From Cocos nucifera (taxonomy: Eukaryota > Streptophyta > Magnoliopsida > Arecales > Arecaceae): DNA of 64,000 bases. The stretch spans positions 290,179 through 354,178 of the forward strand of contig QRFJ01001028.1 of the NCBI GenBank assembly GCA_006176705.1, in the 5' to 3' direction. A model generated the notes under the pieces. That model was not told where the DNA came from, made no database searches, and saw nothing but the letters and a program-made list of their open reading frames with translations. The position numbers and the translations under genes were made by a program. Of the stretch, positions 1-9,682 are shown piece after piece; within the stretch, counting starts at the first letter, position 1, and each line of letters opens with the position of its first letter.

Positions 1-486
1 AAATCATATTAGATCAATCATTACATATTTATGGATGATAAAAATTAGATTGAATACTTTCAATTAAATCATAAAATTCTTTAGATCAATATCTAAAATT
101 TTATGATTAGAATTTTAAATTAGCACATACTAGGACAATCTTTCTACTTTAAGGGATAAACCTTATAGCAGGACAATCTTATAAGATAGTCTATGCAATC
201 TAAATTATTTAATTTTAGATTTAAATAATTTTAAATCTATATAATAATAAATTAATTTAAGATCATATCTAATAAATTTATGGCTAACTTTAGATCTACA
301 CGAGCTAGGACAATCTTTACACTATAAGTGGTAAACCTTACAGCAGGATAATCTTATAAATCAGTTCATGCAATTTATAATTTAATTTTAGATTTAAATA
401 ATAGATTATAATTTAGATCTAATCTAAATAAATAATTTAAACATACATAAAAATTACATCATAAGAAACATAGGCTCTAATACCAA
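1..486 (-). mobile_element. Internal fragment of a probable minus-strand Ty1/copia element
   Basis: AT-rich, no usable reading frame. It begins where a tRNA-iMet-type primer-binding site ends (473-485, minus strand), so it should be the start of the internal region of an LTR element read right to left. It contains an imperfect direct duplication: about 121-235 and 300-415 share the 'aggacaatctt' ... 'taaaccttatagcagga' core and an AT-rich tail, spacing about 180 bp. No gag can be recognised, so the element may be non-autonomous. Lineage is an inference from the primer-binding site only. Confidence 0.45.
473..485 (-). other. Primer-binding site, initiator tRNA-Met type
   Basis: The minus strand reads TGGTATTAGAGCC, one mismatch from the canonical TGGTATCAGAGCC complementary to the 3' end of initiator tRNA-Met, which primes many plant copia and chromovirus elements. 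Its position fixes the orientation of the surrounding element as minus and puts an LTR immediately to its right. Confidence 0.6.
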
Positions 487-2167
487 CTAAAGGAAAGATC
501 TAGGATTTCATGAACATATTTCAAAACTTTTTTGAAATCAGTTAGTGAAAGTAATAAACTAATCATATTAATTCATTAAAATATATGAATTAATTCTATA
601 TCTATGATCTTATCTCATGATATATGTATGCTATTAAATCTGAAATTAAAAAATCAAGCAAAGATGATGTTGATCACATCTACATCAAAGTTATACTAGA
701 TCTAATCTAGAAAGAAAAGAAAGATTGAATCACTCTTAGCATTTCAAGTTAGGCTCTTCAACTTGTTGATTCAAGGTTGAGGTTGTCGCTCTGAGCCACA
801 TATGCATTCAGACTCTATAGAATGTCCACACAAGACCTCGATCGTCGATTTGAAGTCTAGTGATAGAAAATCAGCATAGTATGCTAGTATTATGCTGATC
901 CTTCTTTGATGACTGATCAGAAGCCTCCTTCTCCAAACCATGGATCCTCCAATAATCAGAAGAAGAAGTAGAGGATTTGAAAAGAAAATCACTCTTCTAA
1001 AATCTCATAAAAGAAGGAAGAAGAGAATCAAGAAAAATCCTGGAGAAGAACCCTTTCTTCTTCCTTCTTTTTCTCTCACCAGGACACAATGGTTTGTGTC
1101 TCAATGAAGCACCACACCCAGATCCTCTTTGCACTCAAGCTTCCCATGTACCAAACCACTCTCTTAGGTCTAAAATTTGTAGAAAACTCATGCCCTAACT
1201 CTCTTTAAATAGAAAGTTATGATAGAGTCCTTGTCTAGGTCAAATACCTAGAAAGGCATGTATAAATCGAGCAAGGATTGGGCTGCCCAACTCTTGGATG
1301 TCCCCTTCTTATTTCTTTTCATGGACTCTAGGGAATATGTGCAAAAATATTTTTTATTTTTTATGAAAAAATAGATGAAAATCAGATAGTTTGGTGTCTC
1401 AAAGAGATACGAAAAGATGATGTGTCAAACTCTATCCAACAGAGACCTAGGTCAAAACAACTTATTTGTTTTGACCTATTGCATGATTAATTTTCTTTTA
1501 AAATGGTAGGAGACATAAAAAGGATGTGGATGTTCTTTAGAAATAAAATTTTTCATAAAAATTCTAAGAAAATTGACATGGGAGGGCATGAAAAGTAAGG
1601 TGACGCAAGATGGAGAAATCCTAGCCACACTATGACTTCTAGTTTTAACTTAGTCCAACTTATTATTTGAACTTAATTAAATCAAAACTAATGCAACACA
1701 ATTAGAAATAATTTTAGTTTGACTAAGTGCCTAATTTAATTTAATTTAATTTAATTTAAAACTTATTTAATTTCTAATCAAATCAGAAATAGGATGCATA
1801 TAAGTCCTTATTGAATAGGGACTTGTTCTTTCTTGCAATTGGCTTATCCAATAAAGTAATTAGACTTAATCCAATCAAGTCTAAATTAAATATAACTAAA
1901 TTATATTTAATTAGACTTAATCTTAATCCTCTAATTTAATTAAATTAAGCCAATTAGCAGTTCAATTACTAATCGATCCTTCTATAATACTTGCACTAGG
2001 TCAAACATCAATCGTATTAATTATTTGACCATAAAATGATTCTAAATCATTGATCAACCATCCGATCAAATTAAGACTACTTATATATATGATCCTATAG
2101 GTCTGAACAGTAACTGATAGTATAGAAATAATTTTTATCAATAAAAGTGACATCTAGCAATGGTGCT
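487..2167 (-). repeat. Probable Ty1/copia long terminal repeat (minus strand)
   Basis: About 1.7 kb of AT-rich, non-coding sequence lying on the LTR side of an iMet-type primer-binding site. It ends at the terminus of the neighbouring gypsy LTR at 2168. A TATA-like stretch (TATTTAAAG on the minus strand, near 1203-1212) could be its promoter. Clean TG...CA ends are not visible, so boundaries are approximate. The copia assignment is inferred from the primer-binding site and general character; a second LTR copy is not in the window. Confidence 0.4.
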
Positions 2168-2447
2168 TGTTGGGTGCAGAATCTGGCTGACGTTGGATCG
2201 AGCTGAGTGAGGAAGAAGGATATGCGTCAGTGATTGCAAATAAAGTTTCACCAGAGGTGGTGGGTGGCTCTGGCAAGACCCTCCAATATCAAGTCAGCTC
2301 TTCTGACCAACAAGAATTGGAGTGTCAGACAGAATTCCCAGAGTTTCAAAAAGGAGAAGAGAGCTTTAGAGAAAAAGTATCTAGAGGATCTCTTTTATAG
2401 ATGAAGCTGTAGAGACTGTAGTGATAATTGGTAACATCCGATAGGGA

Positions 2448-2457
2448 NNNNNNNNNN
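2448..2457. other. Assembly gap (10 N)
   Basis: Ten N bases inside LTR copy 1. The flanks 2359-2447 and 2458-2545 are two versions of one LTR segment ('gagagctt.agagaaaa ... ttttatagatga ... catccgatag'), so the gap is probably an unresolved repeat junction rather than ten unknown bases. Confidence 0.95.
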
Positions 2458-2799
2458 AAGAAGAAGAAAGCTTAGAGAAAATATATTTGGAGGATTCCTT
2501 TTTATAGATGAAATTTGATTGATGGTGATGGCCATACCATCCGATAGTAGATCGTTCGAGACCGCATGGAGTTCGATACGGAGAGAAAGATATCGTCAGA
2601 CTGATAGTGACAGCCATACCATCTGATAGCGGGCCGCTCAAGATCTGATGGAGTCTATTATGGAGGAAGGTGCCTATAGCATCATCTATAGCAGATTGAT
2701 GACGATCATTCATCGAGATTTAATAGCCATAGCTCGGAGGAAGCAGGCGTTGGTTGGTGAAGGACTTCGAGATATATCAATTTCAGAGGAGTTCGAACT

Positions 2800-3720
2800 T
2801 CTGAAGGAAATATGTCTGAAGGGGATCATCCGAGAGCAATCTATTGGAGGAATCCGACTGAAGAAGAAGTTTGGCTCTTGAAGGAGTTCGATCGAAGGAG
2901 AAGTCTGGAAGGAGTTCGACTTCTGGAGGAATCCGACTGAAGGAGGAGTCCGAAAGAAGTTCGGCTCTTGTAAAATTCTGATTGAAGGAGGGAGTCTAGA
3001 AGGAGTTCAGCTCTTGTAGAAACTTGATTGAAGGAGGAGTCCGAAAGAAGTTTGGATCCTGTGAAAATTTGACTGAAGGAGAGATCCAAAAGGAGTTCGA
3101 CTTCTGTAGAAACTTGACTGAAGGAGAAGTTTGGAAGAAGTTCGGCTTTTGGAGGAGTCTGACTAAAGAAGGAATCCGAAAAGAATTTGGCTCCTATAGA
3201 ACTTGATTGAAGAAGAGATTCGAAAGAAGTTCGGCTCCTAAAGGAGTTTGACTGAGGGAGAAGTCTGGGAGGAGTTCAACTTCTGGAGAAGTCCGATTGA
3301 AGGAAGAATTCGAAAGGAGTTTGGCTCCTATAGACATCCATCTTAAGGAGAGATTCAGAAGGAGTTCGACTCCTGTAGGAGTCCGACTGAGGAAAAAGTC
3401 CAGAAGAAGTTTGGTTTCTGGAGGAGTTCAACTGAAAAAGAAATTCAGAAGAAGTTTGGCTCCTATAAACATCCATCTGAAGGAGAGATCCGAAAGGAGT
3501 TTGGCTCCTGTAGGAGTTCGATTGAGGGAGAAGTTCGGAAGGAGTTTGGCTTTTGGAGGAGTCCGACTGAAGGAGAAATCTGGAAGAAGTTCGACTCCTG
3601 TAGACATTCATCTAAAAGAGAGATCCGAAAGGAGTTCGGCTCCTATAGGAGTCTGACTGAGGGAGAAGTTCGGAAGGAGTTTGGCCACTGGAGGAGTTCG
3701 GTTGGGGCTTGACCGCTAAG
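2800..3720 (-). repeat. 45-bp tandem array inside LTR copy 1
   Basis: About twenty degenerate 45-bp units, each containing a form of AGGAGTTCGGCTCCT, which folds as AGGAG/CTCCT around a TTCGG loop, followed by 'gaatccgactgaaggag'. Because 45 is a multiple of three, long fortuitous frames with 15-residue repeats stay open on both strands. I see no reason to call these coding. Confidence 0.8.
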
Positions 3721-3880
3721 GAGTTCGAAAGAAGTTCGACTAAGGTTTGGCCATTGGAGAGGTTCGATTGGGGTCTGACCGCTGAAGGAGAATTTTCGAT
3801 CAAAGCTCTTCCATGATTGCCAGTTGTATTAGGCCAAGCATCAGATTGGACTTCGATGGGAGCAGAATTTATCCCCAATA

Positions 3881-3898
3881 ATAGTCCCTCCACTCCTG
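3881..3898 (-). other. Polypurine tract next to LTR copy 1
   Basis: The minus strand is 'caggagtggagggactat', directly upstream of the LTR start. Equivalent tracts precede LTR copies 2 and 3 (near 6212-6228 and 8537-8552). Such tracts prime plus-strand DNA synthesis in LTR elements, so each of these LTRs is a 3' LTR by structure. Confidence 0.6.
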
Positions 3899-3959
3899 AG
3901 TTTGAAACTCGAAGGAAGGGAGTACAAAAAAGGCGACTGTCGAAGTTCTTTTCTGGGCT

Positions 3960-4990
3960 CTGCATCCATTGGGGTTGAAGCTCGGGGGAGATCTTGCCTC
4001 CAACTGAGGTTGACATTGAAGTTGAGGCTTAAGAAAGATCTTGTCTCCAGTCGAGATCCAAAAAGATCTTGCCTCCAGCCAAGGTTGATGTTAAAGTTGA
4101 GGCTCAGGGAAGATCTTATCTCCAACCAAGATCCAGAAAGATCTTATCTCCTATTGACGTTATAGTTGAAGCTCGTGGGAGATCTTGTCTCCAGTCGAGA
4201 TTGATGTTGAAGTTAAGGCTCGGAGAGAATCTTGTCTCCAACTGAGGTTCAGGGAGATCTCGTCTCCTATTGACGTTGCGGTTGAAGCTCGTAGGAGATC
4301 TTGTCTCCAACCGAGATTGACATTGAAATTAAAGCTCATGGAAGATCTTGTCTCCAGCCAAGATTGATGTTGAAGTTGAAACTCAGGGGAGATCTTATCT
4401 TCAGCCGAGATTTAGAGAGATCTTGTCCTCTGTTGACATTGCGGTTGAAGCTGATGGAAGATCTTGTCTCCAATCGAGATATGATGTTGACATTGAAGTT
4501 GAAGCTCGGAGGAGATCTTCTCTCTAGCCTAAGTCAACGTTGACGTTAAAGCTTGGGGGATATCTTATCTTCAATCAAGGTTGACGTTGAAGTTGAGGCT
4601 CAAGAGAGATCTTATCTCCAACCGAGGTTGACGTTGAAGTTGAGACTCGGGGGAGATCTTGTCTCCAACTGAGGTCCAGAAAGATCTTATCTCCAGTTGA
4701 GGTTGATGTTGAAGTTGAGGCTCGGGAGAGAACTTGCCTCCAGCCAAGGTTGACGTTGATGTTGAACCTCGGAGGAGATCTTGTCTCCAGCCGAGGTTGA
4801 TGTTGAAGTTGAAGCTCGGAGGAGATCTTGTCTTCAGCCGAGATTCAGGAAGATCTTATCTCCTATTGACGTTGTGGTTGAAGCTCATGGGAGATCTTGT
4901 CTTCAGTTGAGGTCGACGTTGATGTTGAAGTTAAGACAGAAGATCTTATCTCCAACTGAGGTCCAGGAAGATCTTATCTCCTATTGTTGT
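3960..4990 (-). repeat. ~69-bp tandem array ('array B'), copy 1
   Basis: About 15 units built around GGAGATCTTGTCTCC (GGAGA/TCTCC stem) plus 'gccgaggttgacgttgaagttga'. Minus-strand equivalents of the same unit occur at 6300-6870, 8630-8945 and (in the other orientation) 63600-64000. Unit length is mostly a multiple of 23 codons, giving fortuitous open frames with 23-residue repeats. No protein family is recognisable. Confidence 0.8.
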
Positions 4991-5029
4991 TGGGCACAAT
5001 GGGGCTGTTGTTGGAGCCTTTCCTCTCAT

Positions 5030-5315
5030 CCCATCTAAAATGAACGAGACCTTCAACTTTGCTCACGTTAGGATGAGGTTCTTCTTCTATTCCTAACGGA
5101 TTGTGAGGGTGCATAAGAGCCATTGTCAGGGTCTCTCCTCCAATCTCGTCTAAAATGAACGAGGCCTTCGACTTTGCTTGCGTTAGGACGAGGTTCTCCT
5201 CCTATTCCTAACGAGCTGTGGGGGCACATAAGAGCAATCATCAGAGCCTCTCTCCGCATCTTATCTAAAATGAACGAGCCTTCGACTTTGTTTGTAGGAT
5301 GAGGTTCTTCTCATA
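5030..5315 (-). repeat. 116-bp tandem array ('array A'), copy 1 (2-3 units)
   Basis: Units contain 'cgttaggatgaggttctcctcctattcctaac' type sequence (GTTAGGA ... TCCTAAC inverted repeat) followed by 'gggctgtgggggcacataagagccattgtcagggcctctcc' type sequence. At 5315 the array breaks off inside a unit and joins the interior of LTR copy 2. Confidence 0.75.
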
Positions 5316-6211
5316 GTGGACCACTCGGAGCCATGTGAAGTTCGTTACGGAGAGAGATGTTCATTATTGTGATGTGGCCGTTTGGTAGTGGGCCGCTCGG
5401 AGCCACATGGAGTTTGTTATGGAGAGAGGTATCCATTATTGTGATGTGGCTATTCGATAGTGGGCCGCTCGAGACCACGTGGAGTTTGTTATGAAGAGTA
5501 GTGTCCATTGCCATGAAGTGGCTGTTCATTGAGATTTAATAGTTGAAGTTCGAAGAAAGCAGACATTGGTTGGTGAAGAGCTTTGACATACATCAACTCT
5601 AAGAGAGTTCGGACTTCTAAAGGAAACAAAGCTAGAGGAGATCATTCAGGAGAAATGCTAGTTGAAATCTGGAAGGAATCCACTAAAGGAATTCAGATGG
5701 AGTTCGATTGATGGAGAAGTTCAGGAGGAGTCCGACTGGTAGGAAAGTACAGTTGGAGGAGAAGTTTGGAAGGACTTTGACTCCTATAGAAATCCAACTA
5801 AAGGAGGAGTCCAGAGGAAGTTTGGCTCCTATAGAAATCCAACTAAAGGAGGAGTCCGAAAGGAGCTTAGCTCCTGGAAGTATTTGACTAAGGAGAGATC
5901 CGAAAGGAGATCGGCTCCTGGAGGAATCCGATTGAAGGAGAGATCCGGAAGGAGTTTGACCACTGCGGAGTTCGACTGGGGATCGACCACTGAGAAGTTC
6001 GATTGGATTCGACTGCTGAAGGAGTTTGGCTACTGAATGAGATCGACTATTGGAGGAGTTCGGCTACTGAATGAGATCGACCACTGGAGGAGATCAGGTG
6101 GGACTTGATCGTTGAAAGGAGAATTTTTGATTGAAGATCTTCCACAATTATCGATTGTATTAGGCTAAGCATTAGGCTGGACTTCAGCGGGAGCAGGATT
6201 TATCCCAAACA
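5316..6211 (-). repeat. Tat-type gypsy LTR, copy 2 (truncated)
   Basis: Ends on the + strand in TTATCCCAAACA, the usual LTR edge, with a purine tract beyond it. The other edge is missing: array A is fused directly to the 'gtgggccgctcgg' part of the LTR, so roughly the first 280 bp (+ strand left side) seen in the full copies are absent. It contains about ten 45-bp units (5650-6110) instead of about twenty. Confidence 0.75.
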
Positions 6212-6299
6212 ATAGTTCTCCCACTTCCTAGTTCGAAATTCAAAGGAAGGGAGTACAAAAAAGATGACTACTGAAGTCCTTTTCTAGGCTCTACACCCG

Positions 6300-6870
6300 T
6301 TGGGGTTAAAGCTCGGGGGAGACCTTATCTCCAACTGAGGTTGACATTGAAGTTAAGACTTGGGGGAGATCTTGTCTTTAGCCGAGGTTGAAGTTGAAGT
6401 TGAAGCTCGGGGGAGATCTCACCTCCAAGCTGAGGTCCAGGAAGATCTTATATCCTATTGATTGACATTGAAGGAGTCGGGGAAGATCTTGTCTTAGTTG
6501 AGGTTGAAGTTAAAGCTCAGGAGAGATCTCATCTCTAGCCAGGTCTAAGGAGATCTTATCTCCATTGAGGTAGACAGTTGAAGTCGAGCTTGGGAGATCT
6601 TGTCTCCAGCCGAGTTGAAGTTGAAGTTGAAGCTCGGGAGAGATCTCATCTCCAGCCGAGGCTTAGGGAAGATCTTATCTCCTGTTGACTGTAGACGTTG
6701 AAGGAGCTTGGAGGAAGATCTTGTCTCCAACCGAGGTTGAAGTTGAAGCTCGGGGGAGATCTCATCTCCAGCCAAGGCCTAAGGAAGATCTTATGTCCTG
6801 TTGACGTAGACGTTGAAGGAGCTCGGAGAGAGATCTCATCTCCAGCTCGAGGTCTCAGGGAAGATTTTAT
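6300..6870 (-). repeat. ~69-bp tandem array B, copy 2
   Basis: Same GGAGATCT...TCTCC-centred unit as 3960-4990 but fewer units and more indels, with the 'gaggttgaagttgaagttgaagctcggg' variant dominant. It sits between the LTR copy 2 polypurine tract and array A copy 2, as in the other rounds. Confidence 0.75.
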
Positions 6871-6879
6871 CTTCTTCTT

Positions 6880-7407
6880 CTCATCTCGTCTAAAATGAAC
6901 AAGGCCTTTGACTTTGCTCACGTTAGGAATGAGGTTATCCTCCTATTCCTAATGGGACTGTAGGGGCACATAAGGGCCCGTTGTCAGGGCCTCTCCTCTC
7001 ATCTCATCTAAAATAAACATGGTCTTCAATGTTGCTCGCATCAGGATGAGGTTCTCCTCCTATTCCTAATGGGCTGTAAGGGCGCATAAAGGCCGTTGTC
7101 AGCGCCACTCCCCTTATCTCGTCTAAAATGAATAGTTCTCCTCCTATTCCTAATGGCTATAGGGAGCGCATAAGGGCCATTGTTAGGGCCTCTCCCCTCA
7201 TCCCATCTAAAATAAATGAGGCCTTCGACTTTGCTTATGTTAGGATGAGGTTCTCCTCCTGTTCCTAATGGGCTATGGGAGCACATAAGGACCGTTGTCA
7301 GGATCTCTCCCTCCAATTAATCTAAAATGAACGAGATCTTCGACTTTGCTCGCATTAGGATGAGGTTCTCCTCCTATTCCTAATGGGCTATGGGGGTACA
7401 TAAGGGG
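6880..7407 (-). repeat. 116-bp tandem array A, copy 2 (about 4-5 units)
   Basis: Units of the GTTAGGA...TCCTAAC type. The last unit is cut at 7407 within 'gggggtacataagggg', exactly where the intact terminus of LTR copy 3 (TGTTGGTGTAGAATC) begins. That is the structure expected if an LTR terminus had been inserted into, or recombined into, array A of another copy. Confidence 0.75.
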
Positions 7408-8536
7408 TGTTGGTGTAGAATCTGATTGACACTGGATCGAGCTGGACTCGAGGAAGAAGAGGTTGCCATCGGTGACCTGCAAAATAAAATTCCGCCTGGA
7501 GTCGGTGGGGGTGGCTCCGATAGGACCCTTCGACGATCAAGTCAGCTCTTTTGGCCAACAGAAATGGAGTGCTCAGGCAAGAATTTAGTAGAGTTACGAG
7601 AAGAAGAAGAGAGTTTAGAGAAAATATATCTAAAGGATCCCTTTTTATAGATGGAACCTATAGCAAACTGATAGTGATGTTGTACCTATCTGATAGTGGG
7701 CCGCTCGGGGCCACGTTGAGTTTGTTATGGAGAAAGGTGTCCGTTGTTGTGATGTGGCCATTCGATAGTGGGCCGCTTGGAGCCACGTGGAGTTTGTTAT
7801 GAAGAGAGATGTCCGTTGTTATGATATGGCCATTCGATAGTGGCCCGCTTGGGTCCATGTGGAGTTTGTTATGGAGAGTGGTGTCCATTGCCGTGAAGCG
7901 GCCATTCATTGAGATTTAATAGTCGAAGTTCGGAGGAAGCAGGCATTGGTTGGTGAAGAGCTTTGACATACATTAATTCCAAGAGAGTTTGAACTCCTAA
8001 AGGGAACATGACTACAGAGGATCATCTAGAAGGAATGCTAGTTGAAATCTGGGAGGAATCCATTGGAGAAATCCAGATGGAGTTCGACTGATGGAGAAGT
8101 TCAGAAGAAGTTTGATTGGTGGAGATGTTCAATCAAAGGAGAAATTTGGAAGGAGTTTGACTCTTATAGAAATCTAACTGAAGGAGTCTGGAGGGAGTTT
8201 GGCTACTATAGAAATCTGACTGAAGAAGGAGTCTAGAAGGAGTTCGGCTCCTGAAAGTATCCAACTAAAGGAGAGATCTGAAAGAAGTTTGGCTCCTAAA
8301 AGAATTCAATTGAAGGAGAGATTTGGAAGGAGTTCAACCACTAGAGGCATTCAACCGCTGAATGAGATCGGCTGCTAGAGGAGTTTGGCTTCTGAATGAG
8401 TTTGATTGCTAGAGGAGATTGGGTGGGGCTCAACCACTGGAGGAAGAATTCTCGATTGAAGCTCTTCCATGATTACCGATTGTATTAGGCTAAGCATCAG
8501 GCTGGACTTCGGTGGGAGCGGAATTTATCCTCAAAA
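7408..8536 (-). repeat. Tat-type gypsy LTR, copy 3 (3' LTR of the gag-bearing element)
   Basis: Begins TGTTGGTGTAGAATCTG on the + strand and ends near TTATCCTCAAAA, followed by a purine tract (minus strand). Length about 1.13 kb, because only about ten 45-bp units are present (7990-8450) against about twenty in the 1.67-kb LTR at 11156-12822. It follows arrays A and B of the gag-bearing element, so by position it is that element's 3' LTR. Confidence 0.8.
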
Positions 8537-8629
8537 ATAGTCTCCCCACTTTTGAGTTCAAAATTCGAAGGAAGAAAGTGCAAAAAAGATGACTACCAAA
8601 GTCCTTTTTCGGGCTCTACACCCATTGGG

Positions 8630-8945
8630 GTTAAGGCTCAGGGGAGACCTTATCTCCAGCTGAGGTTGACATTGAAGTTGAAGCTCGGGGGAGATCTTAT
8701 CTCCAACCGAGGTTGAAGTTGAAGTTGAAGCTCAAGGGAGATCTTATCTCCAGCTGAGGTTGAAGTTGAAGCTTGGGAGAGATCTCATCTCCAGCCGAGG
8801 TCCAAGGAGATTTTATCTTCTGTTAACGTAGATGTTGAAGGTGCTCAGGGGAATTCTTGTCTCCAACCAAGGTTGGAGTTGAAGTTGAAGCTCGGGGGAG
8901 ATCTCACCTCCAACTGAGGTCCAGGAAGATCTTATATCCTGTTGA
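8630..8945 (-). repeat. ~69-bp tandem array B, copy 3
   Basis: Four to five units of the GGAGATCTTATCTCC type between the polypurine tract of LTR copy 3 and array A copy 3. Shortest of the array B blocks in the window. Confidence 0.75.
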
Positions 8946-8949
8946 CGTA

Positions 8950-9412
8950 TGGGCATTCAATGGGCTGTTGGAGAGCCTTTTCCTTCATCCCATCTAAAAT
9001 GAACGAGGACCTTCAACTTTGCTCACGTTAGGATTGAGGTTCTTCTTCTATTCCTAACGGATTATTGGGCACATAAGACCATTGTCGGGGTCTCTCCTCC
9101 AATCTCGTCTAAAATGAACGAGGCCTTCGACTTTGCTTGCGTTAGGACGAGGTTCTCCTCCTATTCCTAACGAGCTGTGGGGGCACATAAGAGCAAGTCA
9201 TCAGCCTCTCTTCGCATCTTATCTAAAATGAACGGAGCTTCGACTTTGTTTGCGTTAGGATGAGGTTCTTCTCCTTTTTCTAATGGGCTATGGGGGCACA
9301 TAAGGATCATTGTCAGAGCCTCTCTCCCCATCTCATCTAAAATGAATGAGGCCTTTAACTTGCTCATGTTAGGATGAGGTTCTCCTTCTGTTTCTAACAT
9401 GGTCACTATTAA
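8950..9412 (-). repeat. 116-bp tandem array A, copy 3 (about 4 units)
   Basis: Four units. Read on the minus strand it starts immediately after the post-integrase spacer (9413-9530), just as array A at 62281 follows the integrase of the + strand element. This fixes the order integrase - array A - array B - polypurine tract - LTR for the family. Confidence 0.8.
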
Positions 9413-9532
9413 TTGCTTCTTTCCTATCATCAAATAGTTTTTGCATCAAGAAATAATAATATTGAAATGGAGGAGTTTTATTGAAGAAAAATTATCGGTA
9501 GTACATTCTCAGATTCTCTGAGTCTCAAGGTC

Positions 9533-9675
9533 ATGGGAGCGTTGTTCCTCCAAGCTTCTTTAGACGATAAGTTTCGGGCCGAACGATCTTTTCTATTTCA
9601 TATGGGTTTTTCTAATTTGGGGCAAGCTTCTCCTGGCTCTGAGACTAAGAGATGGTGGCTCACCGAAGTACTAAG
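9533..9675 (-). pseudogene. C-terminal stub of Tat-type integrase
   Basis: The minus strand aligns by eye with 62008-62160 of the right-hand element: 'gacttagtgcttcg', 'ctctta.cctcagagcca', 'gaagcttgc', 'cccatatgaa.tag', 'ccgaaacttat' and 'cttggaggaacaac' all recur in the same order. It is the last ~50 codons of integrase and holds none of the catalytic core. It is joined directly to gag at about 9674-9683, with protease, RT, RNase H and the integrase core missing. Confidence 0.75.
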
Positions 9676-9682
9676 CCCCCCC

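Larger units (their letters stand above)
2168..3880 (-). repeat. Tat-type gypsy LTR, copy 1 (distal), contains assembly gap
   Basis: On the + strand it begins TGTTGGGTGCAGAATC and ends in TTATCCCCAATA; on the minus strand the LTR therefore starts TATTGGGGATAAA and ends CCCAACA. A purine tract lies just outside at 3881-3898 (minus strand). The 2800-3720 portion is a tandem array of about twenty 45-bp units built on AGGAG-TTCGG-CTCCT hairpins. A run of ten N at 2448-2457 has the same LTR segment on both sides, so this copy may be a chimeric assembly join. It matches LTR copies at 5316-6211, 7408-8536, 11156-12822 and, inverted, 55383-56652. Confidence 0.8.
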
